Of a stretch of 64,000 bases of DNA, positions 1 through 11,451 are shown piece by piece; positions within the stretch are counted from its first letter, which is position 1; the number at the start of each line of letters is the position of its first letter. A model generated the notes under the pieces. It was not told the origin of the DNA and did no database searches. It was given only the letters and a program-made list of their open reading frames with translations. The stretch spans positions 9,858,001-9,922,000 of the forward strand of contig JBHGNT010000002.1 of NCBI GenBank assembly GCA_043228905.1. Reading direction: 5' to 3'. The position numbers and the translations under genes are program-made. Source of the stretch: Azolla caroliniana (lineage: Eukaryota; Polypodiophyta).

Positions 1-237
1 TTTTCTGTACAACTTCTTCTGCTTCGTCGTGCGGCGGTGCCTCTGCTATCCTCAGGAAGCCTCCCAACCCATGTTGGTTGAACCACTTCTTGGTTGTTTC
101 GGAAAGTACCATAGGTTCCATCTCGTCTTCTGGTTCTGCGGGGGTAGGTAGGGCCGATGTGCTTGTTTGTGCTTCTTGTGTTTGTCTGTTGACTTGTATG
201 GTCCTTTGTGCGCTCAGTGCTCTGTGTTCACAAAATG
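1..237 (-). other. open frame downstream of Gy1 integrase, unrecognised
   Basis: The minus strand is open from about 237 to the window edge. It encodes an acidic stretch containing VLSETTKKWF and HDEAEEVVQK. It lies beyond the integrase stop at 360 and may be a 3' part of Gy1 or of the element Gy1 sits in. I do not recognise a family. The interval 238-359 shows nothing further. Confidence 0.25.
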
Positions 238-359
238 AAAGAGACTCTACAAGGCGGAGGTTTCTTGTTCCCATGCTTGGCGCCTTTCTCGATTCCTGCG
301 CATGTACGTCATGTACTATAATAACAATTGTGTGACACCTGGTGCGCTTTAACTAGGCT

Positions 360-1619
360 TTAAATAGCCACTACACCTTTTCGAGGTGTCCGCTCATTCC
401 TCGCCTCTACATGATGATCTTCTTTTTTTCTATTTTTTTGGTTCTGGTTACCTGGTAACCCTGGCTCCCTTGACTGTTGTTCTTCATGGTTGTCGGCCAA
501 CTGCTTGCCACTACCTATCTCCGGTTGATGAAACGGGTTCCGTGGCATGGGCCCATAATATGGTTTAAGTCGAAACCCATTTACCCACTTGTCCAGCACC
601 TCCTCGCCGGCGAGCATTCCCAACAGATATGAGCCGTTAAACTCTCGCGTTATCCAATATGGTCCAGTCCACTGGAACCGTAAATTCCCCGGCATCTTGC
701 CCATCTAGGTCTGGAACACTAGTACCGGCTTACCAATGCCAAACATGTTCTCGTTACCCTTCCAATGGCGGTCGACGAATGCTTTCCTTCCTTTTTGCTC
801 GAGTTCGATCTGCATTAGGCTCGCTATTCAGTGTTCCTCCAGCTCGCATAGTGCTGCTAACCGGGTTTTTTCTGACTCCTTCTCACTCTAACTCCTTCTC
901 GCTCAACCACTCCCGAACCTGTATCTGTAAGCTTGGAATCTGGAATTCAATTGGCATAACCGCTTCAAGACCAAACGTTAATCGGAATGGTGTTGTCCGG
1001 ATACTTGTTTTGTATGCCGTTCGGTAAGCCCATAACGTGTTGTGCAGCTTTGTATCCGAATCGGTTTGGTTCTCATTGACAATCTTCCGAAGAATGTTTT
1101 GCAAAGTTTTATTGGTCGACTCGGCCAATCCATTGGCCTGCGGGTAATAAGGGGTGCTTCGTTTGTGTACTATCACATAAAATGTTATTAGGCTTTCCAC
1201 CACTTGTCGTTGACGCCATTGTATTGTCCTGTAGTACCTTGGCTTCCACCCATTTTGTGCAGTAATCTATGGCGACAATTATGTACCTGTTGCCGGTTCG
1301 CATTGCCGATGGTTTGAATGTTCCAACGAAGTCCAACCCCCATTTCTGGAATGGCTATAGAGGTGGTACCAGCTAGTGCGGCATGTGCGCTTCTTCTTCC
1401 GTTGGCTGGCCCATTCTCTGACACAGATCACATTCCTTCGTATATCGGACTGAGTCCTTTAGTGTCGTTGCGCCATAGTTTCCTTGTCGTAGCTTCACCA
1501 GCATAATCTCCTTCAGCAACCCCACAATGCGCTTCCCGTAAAATGGTGTCTTTTTCATCACTCTGGACCGCTCGCCGCCATATGTCGTCCACTCCTTTAT
1601 GATACAGGGTATCCTGCAC
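360..1619 (-). pseudogene. Gy1 integrase (degenerate)
   Basis: Integrase joins the retrotransposon cDNA to chromosomal DNA. The minus strand, read from 1619 to 360, gives in several frames the N-terminal zinc-binding remnant (around 1428-1619, HKGVDDIWRRAV...REAHCG), the core beginning MDFVGTFKPSAM (1336) with IVAIDYCTKWVEAK, then RSTPYYPQANGLAEST (from about 1162), and finally the C-terminal domain with GPYWITREFNGSYLL and WVNGFRLKPYYG (704 downward). The core domain is shortened between the two ORF pieces: a segment present in the sister copy at 11938-12028 (GCPIELISDQGGQF) is not found here around 1200. Frameshifts make it non-functional. Family assignment is firm; exact domain edges are approximate. 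Confidence 0.85.
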
Positions 1620-3060
1620 TAGAAAAAAGTGTCAACTTTGCACCGCCAACCATTTACGTTCATCCCGGTTCATCTCCTCTCGGGGGTAGTTTGATGCTTA
1701 AGAACTAGTGCATATTCGTTAGCCATTTGTCCTCGTTCGCGACTGTCCCATCTACCGTGGTTTCCACTATAATTTTAAACAATGCGGAATCCAGAAATTC
1801 ATCTTGAACACCGTCACCGGTCTCTCCGGATTCTAACCAACTCAAGTGATCGGCAACCGCATGTTGTATACCCGGTCAGTGATAGAGCTCAAATTCAAAT
1901 TCTTGTAATAATAATATCCACCGAGCCAGCTTGTTGATGAGTGATGCATTCGAGAACAAGTATAAAAGCGTTGAATGGTCTACATGGAATGAAAACTTGC
2001 GGCTTAACAAATAATGTCGATATTAGGTGACATTGTATATCATTCCTAGGGCTTCTCTTTCCGTAGTGGAATAATTCCGCTCCGCCTTTGGCAGTTTCCG
2101 ACTAGCGTAATACACCGGCCGGTACCACTTCTGTTCGGTAAGTTGCATGAGTACGCTGCCGATTGCGAGATCCGACGCATCCTCGAAGACATGGAACTCT
2201 TTTGACCAGTCTGGGGGGCTCTACCACTGGTGCTTGTGATAACATTACCTTGACTACGCGGTAAGCCTTGTCCTCTTCATCCGTCCAATTAAACGGTGTC
2301 CGGTGTACAACTGCATGTAATGGTGTGGCGAGGTCTACCAAGTACCGGAGCATCCGGCTATGCCACCGGATCTGTCCTAAGAACCAGCTTAAAGCCTTGG
2401 CGGTCGTTGGTGCCGGTGCCTGCAAAATAGCCTTGACCTTATCCGTATCCACGGCAATCCCTTCCTTGCTAACAATATGACCCAGCAATGTGCCGTTGGT
2501 TACACCGAAGACACAATGTTGGGTTTAAGCTTAACCGGTATCCTTTGCACTTTTCCAAGCATAACTTGAGATGGTTGAGGTGTTCCCTTTTCCTGCTATA
2601 TACCGCGAAGTTATCCAAGAATACCTTCATAAATGCTGAGATGAATTCTCCAAATACTTCCATAATAATCCTCTGGAAGGTTGTCAGCGCCGTCTTGAGT
2701 CCGAACATCATGACAACTGCTACAAAGACTCCCCATTCTGTCACGAACGCCATATTTTCTTGATCATCCGGGTGCATCCTTGTTTGGTTATATCCACTGA
2801 ACCATCGTGAAAGCTATAAACCTCATGCCCAGCTACCGCATCTAAAACTCCATCCATAAACAGAAGTGGAAATGCATAGGTAACCGTTGCCGGTTTAATT
2901 TCCGGTAATCCACGCAAACATGGATCTTGCCGTTCTTCTTCGGCACTACGACAATTGGACTTAGCAAAGTGGCTTTCTTCATCGGCTAGATAAAGCCGAC
3001 TCGGAGCAGCTTGTCAATTTCCTCCTTTACTCTTGCCACGTAGTTTGGGTTCATCCGATA
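1620..3060 (-). pseudogene. Gy1 reverse transcriptase and RNase H (degenerate)
   Basis: RT copies element RNA to DNA and RNase H removes the RNA strand. The RT part at 2469-2777 (minus) includes FGLKTALTTFQRIIME, the usual block ahead of the active site, followed by FLDNFAVYS in place of the family's Y/F-x-D-D. The second catalytic aspartate is therefore asparagine. 2102-2488 continues with LGHIVSKEGIAVD and the connection to RNase H (FNWTDEEDKAY). 1620-2100 is RNase H in fragments. Further N-terminal RT sequence reads in broken frames up to about 3060. Multiple frameshifts. Confidence 0.8.
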
Positions 3061-3594
3061 CCGTCGCTATGCCACTGGCTTAGCGTCCTTGCTAAGGTGA
3101 ATCTGGTGTTGATAGTGTTGGGGATCAAGTCCCCGCATATCTTTGTAGGACTAGGCGAATACGTCCCAGAATTCTTTTAATAATGTTATCATTGCCGATT
3201 TGTTTTCCACTTACATCTCCTTGGCCACGTGTACCGGATGTCCTTCCTCTCTGGTGCTCAAATTTACTTCTTCTAGTTGGGATGTCTTTACTTGTTGGAA
3301 TACCGCCATTTCCTGTTCCTCCCTGGTCTCTTCCGTTTGCACAATGTATGGATATACCGCTTCTGCCACGTCCACTTTGAACAGAGGGACCATCCTTGGG
3401 TTCTCTTCAAGGTAGCAATCCACCTCCTCATTGGCCAGTCTTGCCAGCATGTTCACGCTTTCGGCATATAGTGGGGTTACGTCTTTGTTGGGGCCTGCTT
3501 GCGGTAGCGTGGCTACTCTTACTTTCGTTTTCCCTCTTGCGGTAGGTCGTCCTAGCAGCAGTGGGTATGCCCCTTGAGCATTCAACTGGAGAAC
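3061..3594 (-). pseudogene. Gy1 protease-to-RT linker
   Basis: A minus-strand frame runs from 3594 down to 3211. It begins with the end of the protease region (YPLLLGRPTARGKTKV, the usual 'LLGRPW' tail of plant gypsy proteases) and continues into an acidic linker before RT. It was split from the protease core (8955-9418) by insertion of Co1. Confidence 0.65.
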
Positions 3595-4157
3595 TGTTGA
3601 GAAATAGTTCGGTCTAATCACAATACACGAACTATGCTGAAATACCAATCATATATATGCTTGAAAAACATGACAACAAAGGTGCACAGAGATTTAACGT
3701 GGAAACCCTAAAACGGGAGAAAACCATGGGAACAGAGCTTCACTATGTATAGTGGATATACAACAGAGAATGTTACAACCCTCCTTCGAGTGTATCAGCC
3801 ACGCAGGGCTCTTGACGTCTGTTGTTACGCACACAGGTATGGTGCCGCTCTCACTCACTCTCTATCTCACGCGCTCTCACGCTACTTCTATTCTACCACC
3901 TCTACACCTCACATTTTTCCCTAAGTGTATTTATACTTATACATTGTATGGGCTATTTACAAATGTAGCCTCTGCTACGTATCATTATTATTATTGCTAT
4001 AATAATAATAGTCGAACTATCAAACAGTCGACTCACTATTTTGAAGTCTTTGACTCTTGGCTTTCGAAACAGTCAAATCTTCCCTATCTTCAATTGTCGG
4101 CACTCCTTGGTCTAATTAGTCGGTTCCTCCTTCCACTAGAGGGACATATTCCCAACA
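3595..4157 (-). repeat. Co1 3' LTR
   Basis: About 563 bp, plus-strand ends TGTTGAG...CCAACA. It matches 8352-8949 along its length and includes the shared block around 3700 with the 'GGAAACCCTAAAA' motif and a run of AATAATAATAG near 4000. The adjacent GGGGGAGTT tract on the minus strand (4158-4166) is the polypurine tract that primes second-strand synthesis. Confidence 0.9.
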
Positions 4158-4501
4158 AACTCCCCCTTCACTCCTGTGGGAGGAAGTCAATCAGTCCTGT
4201 CTTCTGTCCATAGGTAGGTTCTTCGTCAGCATGTCGGATCCATTGTCGTTAGTATGGATCTTCACCAAGGAAAACTCTCCTTCTTCGACTCTCTCCCACA
4301 ACCAATGAAACCTTCTCTGTATATGCTTGGTCCGGGAGTGGTATGTAGCATTCCTAGCAAGATGTATGGCGCTCTAGCTATCACAGTGAAGCAAGAGCTC
4401 CTTTTGCTTCATCCCTAATTCGGTGAGAAAACTTCTCATCTAGATCATCTCTTTGACGGCCTCTGCCGCTGCCATATACTTTGCCTCTGTAGTCGACAAA
4501 A
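4158..4501 (-). other. Co1 polypurine tract and 3' untranslated stretch
   Basis: The polypurine tract (minus-strand AGTGAAGGGGGAGTT, 4158-4172) is followed inland by degenerate RNase H C-terminal coding sequence. The TAEAKYMAA-like codons expected near the RNase H end are recognisable around 4440-4500, but interrupted. Confidence 0.6.
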
Positions 4502-5727
4502 CTACAATCCTGACTGCCACGACACTATTCCCCTTGCATAGGTCATCACGTACCCTAACGTGGATTGGCTCGAGTCGACATCTCCTGACATGTTCGCGTC
4601 GGTAAAACCTTCCAGCACAGGTTTTTCGACACTATACCTTAGGCATACCCCCAAGGTTCCCTTTAAGTACCTGAGTATCCACTTCATTATTGCCCAGTGT
4701 TCTCTCCCTGGATTACTCATGTATCGGCTTATTGCTCCTATAGCAGATGTTATGTCTGGTCTCGTACAGACCATAGCATACATTAAACTGCCAACGGCCG
4801 AGGCATATGGTACCTTCCTCATCTCGGCCTTTTCCTTCTCCCCTTTCAGGCACTGCTTCGCATTCAATCTGCAATTTGTCGGCAACACTGAGCCGATCGG
4901 CTTTGCATCTGACATGTTAAATCTCTCAATCGGATCTTTGTCACATACTTCTGTTGTGACAACCATAGCACCGTTTGAGTTCTGTCTCGAACTATGTGCA
5001 TTCCTAAGATCTGTTTAGCCGGTCCAAGGTCTTTCATGGCAAATGATTTGCCGAGAGCTTTCTTGAAGCTTCCAATCTTCCTTGTATCTTGACCGACTAT
5101 CAACATGTCATCGACATATAGCAAGAGAATCAAGATGTCACCTTCTTCCTACCTTTTGACGAACACACATTGATCGGCCTGTGTTTTCTGGAACCGGTGT
5201 TCCATCATGAAGGACGCGAACTTCTTGTACCATTGGCGTGGAGCTTGTTTCAGACCATACAAGCTTTTCTTTAGTCGACACACCAGATTCTCTTTCCCTT
5301 TCTCCTCAAAGCCTTCGGGTTGCAGCATATAGATTTCTTCTTCTAGCTCCCCATGCAGAAATGCGGTTTTGACATCCAACTGTTCGATCTCCAGATCCAT
5401 ACTGGCCACTATGCTCAGAACAGTTCGAATGGATGTCATCTTCACAACTGGTGCAAATATTTAGTCAAAGTCGATGCCCTTTTTCTGTTGAAAACCCTTC
5501 ACCACTATGCAGGCTTTATACCTGGGCTCACTATCGGCTTCTCTAGACTTCACCTTGTAGGCCCATTTATTCCTAAGTTCTCTCTTACCTTTCGGCAGCT
5601 CTACTAGGTCGTAGGTGTAATTCTCGTGCAAGGATTCCAACACATCTTGCATTGCGCTCAGCCATTTCGCTTTGTGCTCATCGGCAATGGCTTCTTCATA
5701 GCACTCCGGTTCACATTCATCAGTCAA
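4502..5727 (-). pseudogene. Co1 reverse transcriptase and RNase H
   Basis: Minus strand in three overlapping frames. RT enters with WLSAMQDVLESLHENYTYDL (from 5727) and NKWAYKVKSREAD, then LDVKTAFLHGELEEEIYM, LYGLKQAPRQWYKKF and the active site LLLYVDDMLIVGQD, where both aspartates are kept. RNase H remnants (4966 downward) include ISRYMSNPGREHWAIMKWIL and GFTDANMSGDVD, with the catalytic D in 'TDAN'. In-frame stops lie at about 5461 (before IFAPVVKM) and 5149 (after FVKR). The Y-V-D-D form and sequence are those of plant copia elements. Confidence 0.88.
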
Positions 5728-6078
5728 GAGGATGTATTGACTGGCCTATGTTGTCGGTGCTTTCCTCTCCCTAAGTGTGTATCTTCTTCCACTCGTTGTT
5801 GGCTCACATTCGGATGTCTCTGCCAACTCTTCTCTCTGCTTGGGATTCCGCTCGTCAATTGGCCCCTCCAGGTTGGGTAATTCCAACTCATATTCATCAA
5901 TTGACCTTTGCAGCTCTGTCGACTCTTACTCATAGTCAGTCGGTCTCCCCGAGTCGACCGACTCGGATTCGGCTCTGTCGGCCAGTTGTCTCCTTACAGC
6001 TATCAGTGATGACTCACTTGGCCTTAAGTCGATGGTAGTCGGGGTTGACTGGGGAGTCAATTCCGACTTCTGTTGCTT

Positions 6079-7005
6079 CTAGTCTTCAATCGTCTTGTCT
6101 TCTAAAAAGACTACATCCCAACTTCTCACTACCTTCTTGTTGACTAGGTCCCATCGCTTGTAGCTGAATTCATCTTCCGAGTATCCCATGAATATGCATG
6201 CTTTCGACTTGCTATCGAGCTTTGACCTTTGATCTTTCGGTACATGCATGTATGCCAGACATCCGAACACCCTCAGGTGTTGGTAGGATAAATCCTTCCC
6301 TGTCCACACTCTCTATGGGACATCACCCTTTAATGGTACTGAGGGAGACCTATTGATCAGATAAACAATTGTGTACATCGCCTCAGCCCAATAGGATTTC
6401 GGCAGTTTTGCATGAGAGAGCATGCTCCTTACCCTCTCCATGATTGTTCGATTCATCCTCTCTGCAAGCCCATTCAACTCTAGGGTTTTTGGCACTGTGT
6501 ATTCGATCCGAATGCCTTGGCACTTGCAGTATTCCTCGAACTGCCCTCTGTACTTGCCACCGTTGTCGGTTCGAATAGCCTTCCACTTCCGACCCAGCTC
6601 TTGTTCAATTCTAGCCTAGAACTCCTTGAACACCAACAATACTTGATCCTTCGACTTTAGTACGAAGGCCCATGTCTTCCGACTATAGTCTTCAATGAAT
6701 GTCACAAAGTAATGTCCATCTCGATGCGATGGAGCATCCACATAGCACACGTCTGTGTATACCAATTCCAATGGCACTTCTCTTCTCCTCGGTGGTCTTG
6801 TGTGGAATGCTGATCTATTCTGCTTTCCGACTAAGCAGTCGACGCACTTCTCCAGGTGCACTCCCTTGACTTCTGGTAGAAGTTTCTTGTCTACTAGTTG
6901 GTGCATTCCCTTCTCACTCATGTGTCCTAGCCTCTTATGCCATATTTCTCCTACCGAGTCGGCTGCCACATTTACTTCCGATTTGCACAGTCGGGTATGC
7001 ATCAT
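6079..7005 (-). pseudogene. Co1 GAG-pre-integrase and integrase
   Basis: The minus-strand frame opens with EIWHKRLGHMSEKGMHQL and CVDCLVGKQNRSAF, the HHCC zinc-binding domain. The catalytic core follows with VYTDVCYVDAPSHRDGHYF, where the first Asp is visible, and IRTDNGGKYRGQF, with the second Asp. The DDE glutamate region reads LNGLAERMNRTIMERVRSM. After the core come VFGCLAYMHVPKDQRSKLD and FMGYSEDEF. Stops interrupt at 6616-6618 (TAG where a Gln is expected) and near 6313. Confidence 0.88.
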
Positions 7006-7086
7006 ATATAATGTGCCTTCTTTCTCGGGCCACTATAAGATTTCCTCGACAGAACTTCCACTTGCCATTTCAAAATCTACCACTAT

Positions 7087-7283
7087 AGCCTTCGTCATTT
7101 AACCTTCCAATCGATATCAGATTCAATAATATATCGGGGACGTGTCGAACATCCTTCAGAGTCAGTCGACACCCTATCGACGTCGGCCTTCATCATTTAA
7201 CCTTCCAATCGATATCAGATTCAATAATATATCGGGGACGTGTCGAATATCCTTCAGAGTCAGTCGACACCCTATCGACGTCG
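7087..7283. repeat. 98-bp tandem duplication inside Co1
   Basis: The segment starting near 7087 is repeated with a 98-bp period starting near 7185. The two copies differ at only a few bases (for example TTCGTCATTT versus TTCATCATTT). It lies between the protease active site and the GAG-pre-integrase domain; 98 is not a multiple of three, so it shifts the frame. Confidence 0.9.
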
Positions 7284-7587
7284 TTAAGCAAACATTTCCG
7301 ACTCTGGTTACCCTGCACTCTCCACTATCACCCATCTTTACATAGCCATGATCCTCAACTATGTAAGTCGAGAAATACTCTCTCGACGGAGTTATGTGGA
7401 ACGATGCCCCGGTATCAATTACTCACGTGCAATCTTCAATTGCAAGATTTTCACTCGTCTGTTCACAAATGAACAGGAGTTCTTCATTGCTCGTAGCAAT
7501 GGCCGAAGTGTTCTTCTCATCAGGGATTTTCCTGGGTTCGACATTATTTCCGACACTCTTATCTTTCTTTAAGTGTCGACAGTCCTT
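7284..7587 (-). pseudogene. Co1 aspartic protease
   Basis: On the minus strand the sequence at 7402-7416 encodes DTGAS, within a stretch reading VIDTGASFHITPSRE. This is the retropepsin active site of copia elements. About 25 codons later comes VKMGDSGECRV, the second conserved protease block. The protease is short and its C-terminal part is disrupted by the 98-bp duplication. Confidence 0.78.
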
Positions 7588-8323
7588 CTAGAAGTGTCTA
7601 GGCTTTCCACAATAAAAGCACACAGGCTTACCTCTGGACTTCGATCTGGCATGGGATTTTTCCATTCGTTGCAGACTTCTTCTTCGCCAGTCTCTTCCTC
7701 TGTCCATATGTTGAGTCAGATTTGACTCCGATTGGGACAGGACTCCTTTGTCTCTCCTCCTTGCCTCCTCATGTAGGATGCTTGTCTTCACCGTCTGTAA
7801 AGACAAGTTCTCTTCTTGACATGAGGTGCTGAGAGTAACCACCAGGTTCTCCCAACTGTCCGGTAGTGTGCACATCAGCAGGATGGCCTACATTGCATCA
7901 TCCAAGGGAAACTTGGTTCCACTGTATCAACGATGTGTTCTCTTGGATGATGTTGATGTGTTCGTCGATGCTCTCACTGTCTCTGTATTTCATCCGTACG
8001 ATTTTTCTCATCAGCAACATTTTATTGAGCGCGTTCTTCCTCTCATATAGACCCGACAGCTTCTGCCACATTTTGTGGGCATTTGTGTCATTTGCCACAT
8101 GCTGAAGGACACTTATGTCGACGCATTGTTGGATGGTGGCCACTCCCTTTCTGTTTACAAGTTTCCAATCCGACTCCAACACCCCCCTGGGTATGTCTGC
8201 TCTGTCAACTGCCTCATACAGGTCTTTCATGATGACGAGGTCTTCCATCTTTATCCTCCAGTTTGCATAGTTCTGTGAGTTTAGAACTATCATACCTGGG
8301 AGACCGCTCACACCTCCTTCCAT
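7588..8323 (-). pseudogene. Co1 gag
   Basis: The start at 8323 (minus) lies just inside the primer-binding site and reads MEGGVSGLPGMIVLNSQNYANW, then KMEDLVIMKDLYEAVD, the UBN2/DUF4219-type gag of plant copia elements that forms the virus-like particle. After a frame break near 7898 it continues with MCTLPDSWENLVVTLST and ends in a nucleocapsid finger CFYCGKPRHF near 7590-7620, where the last knuckle Cys falls in broken sequence. Confidence 0.85.
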
Positions 8324-8336
8324 GCCTGCACCTCAA

Positions 8337-8348
8337 GCTCTGATACCA
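8337..8348 (-). other. Co1 primer-binding site
   Basis: Minus strand TGGTATCAGAGC, complementary to the 3' end of plant initiator-Met tRNA. It lies two or three bases inside the 5' LTR end. It primes minus-strand DNA synthesis. Confidence 0.9.
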
Positions 8349-8351
8349 GTT

Positions 8352-8949
8352 TATTGAGAAATCGTTCAGTCTAATCACAATAAACGAACTGTGTTGAAAT
8401 ACGAATCACAGATATGCCAGAAAAACAAGACAAAAAAGGTGCATAGAGATTTAATGTGGAAACCCTAAAATGGGAGAAAACCACGGGAACAGAGCTTCAC
8501 TATTTATAGTGGATATACAAAAAAGAATGTTACAACACTCCTTCCAGTGTATCAACCACACAGGGCGTCTACTGTTACGCACACAGCTATGGTGCCGCTC
8601 ACACTCACTCTCTATCTCACGCGCTCTCACGCTACTTCTGTTCTACCACCCCTACACCTCACATTTTTCCCTAACTGTATTTATACTTATACACTATATG
8701 GGTTATTTACAAATGTAGCCTCTCCTACGTATCATTATTATTATTGCTATAATAATAATAGTCGAACTATCAAATAGTTGATTCATTGTTTTCGACTCTT
8801 CAACTATCAGCTTTCGGAACAGTCGGATATTCCCTGTCTTCGACTGTCGGCACTCCTTGGTCCGATCAGTCGGCTCCTCGTAGTCATTGACTGTCAGCAA
8901 CTTCTGGACAGTCAGTTCCTCCTCCCACTGGAGGGACATATTCCCAACA
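8352..8949 (-). repeat. Co1 5' LTR
   Basis: About 598 bp, ending in the minus-strand TGTTGGGAA at 8949. The inner end reads TA instead of the canonical CA in minus orientation (plus-strand TATTGAG versus TGTTGAG in the other LTR). It is longer than the 3' LTR mainly because of an extra segment near 8880-8925. Confidence 0.9.
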
Positions 8950-8954
8950 AGAAC

Positions 8955-9418
8955 TACCACAGAAATTCGGAAAGCATGACCTCCGATCGTCACCTCCAAG
9001 TCCCAGATCAAACCGGTCGGTCGGACTGAGCGGTATCCACCATCCGGAGCCACAATGGGTATGGTTCCCACTCCTAAATTCCCAAAGTGTTGCATGTCCG
9101 GAGGCTTATCACATTTACTCTTGATCCTCCATCGACTATCGTACCTGGTAGCTCCCGTCCTTTAATAATCGCAGTGATTGCAGGACTGTTGGTGTCCACC
9201 ATTGCCGGTCCTTCCTTCGGATTTGAAAAGAATGTTGGAGCCGGTAAAGGACTTAACGGAGCCATCGCCAATTTCAACCTGTCGGTGAATCGGGGCACTA
9301 GTTGCAGTAACCGGCCCAGTGGTAACGTGATTTGGCATTCCTGAAGTGCTTGCCACGTGAGGTTCTCCGGTTGTGCCTTTACGGTGAGCCCCTCCACTGC
9401 ATTCGTGTGCTCCTTCAT
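8955..9418 (-). pseudogene. Gy1 protease and end of gag
   Basis: The minus-strand frame from 9418 contains NPTWQALQECQITLPLGRLL (gag-protease linker) and then ELPGTIVDGGSRVNVIS. DGGS stands at the retropepsin active-site position usually D-S/T-G-A/S; the plus-strand codons are at 9123-9133. After the Co1 site the protease tail resumes at 3594. The frame is open here but separated from its C-terminal part. Confidence 0.75.
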
Positions 9419-11420
9419 TTTGGTGACATTGCGTTCGTTGGCCTTTTCAATCCATTCAGTAGTCTATTTTCGTATGGCTTCTTGTGCTACCCACTCCGTT
9501 GTCTTTCATTTTGATCTAGTGGTGACTTGTTGTATATCCGCTACTTTTGCTACCACCAGATTGATTGTCGGCCGTTTTTGGTTCCTTTTAACCGGGCATT
9601 GGTTGTTGTAATGGCCCTCCTGGCAGCAATAGTAGCAATACGCCTTCCGGGTATTGCTAGATTCTGCTTTTGTTTCGGTACCCTGTTGAAATCCGATTAC
9701 TACTCGATTAGGTTCTTATGTTTTTCTTTGTTCTGGTTGGGCGCCCCTTATGCCTCTATCCGGCTCTCGTTGGTACTCCTTTGCCGGCTCCCGACACTCC
9801 TCTTTCCAAATGTTCTATTTCGTAAGAAAGCGTTTGTTCTTGTAACCCTATCGGTGCCAGTCTTCGTAGTTTTCTCGTTGGTCCTCCCTCCTATGGTTGT
9901 AGCTGGGAGAGTAGTCGCGACCATACCGGTCACTGTTATAATCTTGGTTCTTCTCATACCAGTCCCAGTTATACGCATCCCTTCTCCGGTCGTAATCCAA
10001 TGAGTAGTCTTGTTCATATCAATCTCGATTGTGGCCTTCCCTCCGTTGGTCGTTACAATCGCACGCATAGTCGTTGCGTCTTCTCTCATTCTACCGATCC
10101 CCACGTTCTGGTCGGTATCGGTCCTCTGTCCGGAACCGTTCGTCATCCGGTTCATGACTACTACATGGTTCCATGATCCTCATTGGTGCCGCTTGTCGGT
10201 TGAGCATGTTGTACTTGCATTGGTCCGTTGTGTGTGCTTGTGAGTGGCAGATCATACATTGCGTCCTCATTGTGCAGTCTACCATCGAATGGCCCGGGTT
10301 TAGACATATTGTGCATTGCAACGCCTGGCAAAACCTAAGATCCTCCTGATTTGGAAGGGCCCTCTACAAGGCTCCCATCGTCATCAGGGAGCTATGTTTA
10401 TCCATTTCTAGCACCCGATTGATGACTTGATCCACTGTGTTGGCCTGGACATCTAGTACCCCGCACATCATTCGGAGGGGTTCCCGCAGAGTAGCCAAAA
10501 ACACCGCTTTCGCCTCCTCCTCCGGAGGTGCCTTGTTAACTGGTTGTGTACTGTTTGAAATCGGATGATAAATTGGGGCACTGTCTCCTGCTCCTCTTGG
10601 TGGGTTGTGTGAACTGTCCGACTAGTTCGCGGTGTTCCACTTGCCTATGGAATAGTCGGAGGAATTTTGTTTTCAAGACCTCAAATGTGGCAAAGCTTCC
10701 AGGTAGGTGCTTTGCGTGTCAAAGGGTCATTGGTCCCTCTAATGTCATGCCGAATTCGGCAATTTTTGACCGTTCGGCTTCCGGTTCAGTCAGCCTTTGG
10801 GATACATGATTCGCTTCCCATGTTTGTTGGAACGCATAGACGTGCGCCTCCACGTCAAGGTCATCACGGTACTTCGGACACGGGTACGGCATGGCGTAGT
10901 CTTCGGGAGGTTGTACCGGAGATGTGTGGTTTAGTTCTTGCTCTATGGGTGGTGTTGGTGCGCGGTTTTCCACTTTCTCTGCGGGTGGTGTTGGCGCGCG
11001 GTTTTCCACTTCCTCCACGGGTGGTGTTGATGAGCCGCCCGATTCGTCGTCCTCTGTATCGTCTAGAGTATTGTGGCTACTTTTGTAATTTGATTGAAAT
11101 CTTTGTTCACTATCCGATTTCGACTCTAAGGCCGAGAATGCCTCCGAGTCTTCGTTGCCTCTGGCAAGCGTCCGTAGTCGCGCTTCTGCCTCTTGCAGGC
11201 TCGTCAGACTACTGCCCTCGTCGGAAAATTGTTGTTTTTGGAATCGAAGTGCATCTTCTGCAACCCTCCGAAGCACTCCTGGAAAAGACCAATCCTATCG
11301 GATCTCCTCAACTGCTTGTTGGAAGGCTGCCCCCGCCTTTGTTGTCTTTCGGCAAGTCTTCTTCCTTGTTCGGTGACTTGGTCATTAGTCGGTCAAGACA
11401 TCCATCCCCCGGTGTTCTCT
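9419..11420 (-). pseudogene. Gy1 gag with double CCHC knuckle
   Basis: From 11276 the minus strand encodes an acidic/proline region (repeats of PTPP, E-x-V-E-N-R-A) and then VYAFQQTWEANHVSQRL, a typical plant retrotransposon gag start. Broken frames carry MDKHSSLMTMGALQRAL, then two complete CX2CX4HX4C knuckles at 10217-10315 (CTICLNPGHSMVDC and CMICHSQAHTTDQC). The region 9748-10155 downstream is rich in Arg, Asp and Tyr codons. Gag packages the RNA. Several stops and frameshifts; the sister copy in Gy2 is alignable throughout. Confidence 0.82.
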
Positions 11421-11451
11421 GCTCACTGCAAGAATCGTGGTCGCCAAAAAC

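Larger units (their letters stand above)
3595..8949 (-). mobile_element. Co1: complete Ty1/copia retrotransposon
   Basis: Two LTRs (3595-4157 and 8352-8949) bound a 5.36-kb element that is flanked by a perfect 5-bp target duplication AGAAC (3590-3594 and 8950-8954). A primer-binding site lies next to the 5' LTR and a polypurine tract next to the 3' LTR. The minus strand gives gag, protease, integrase, RT, RNase H: the copia order. The target is the protease/linker region of Gy1. Coding frames contain stops, a 98-bp internal duplication and frameshifts, and the LTRs differ visibly, so the copy is not recent. Confidence 0.93.
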
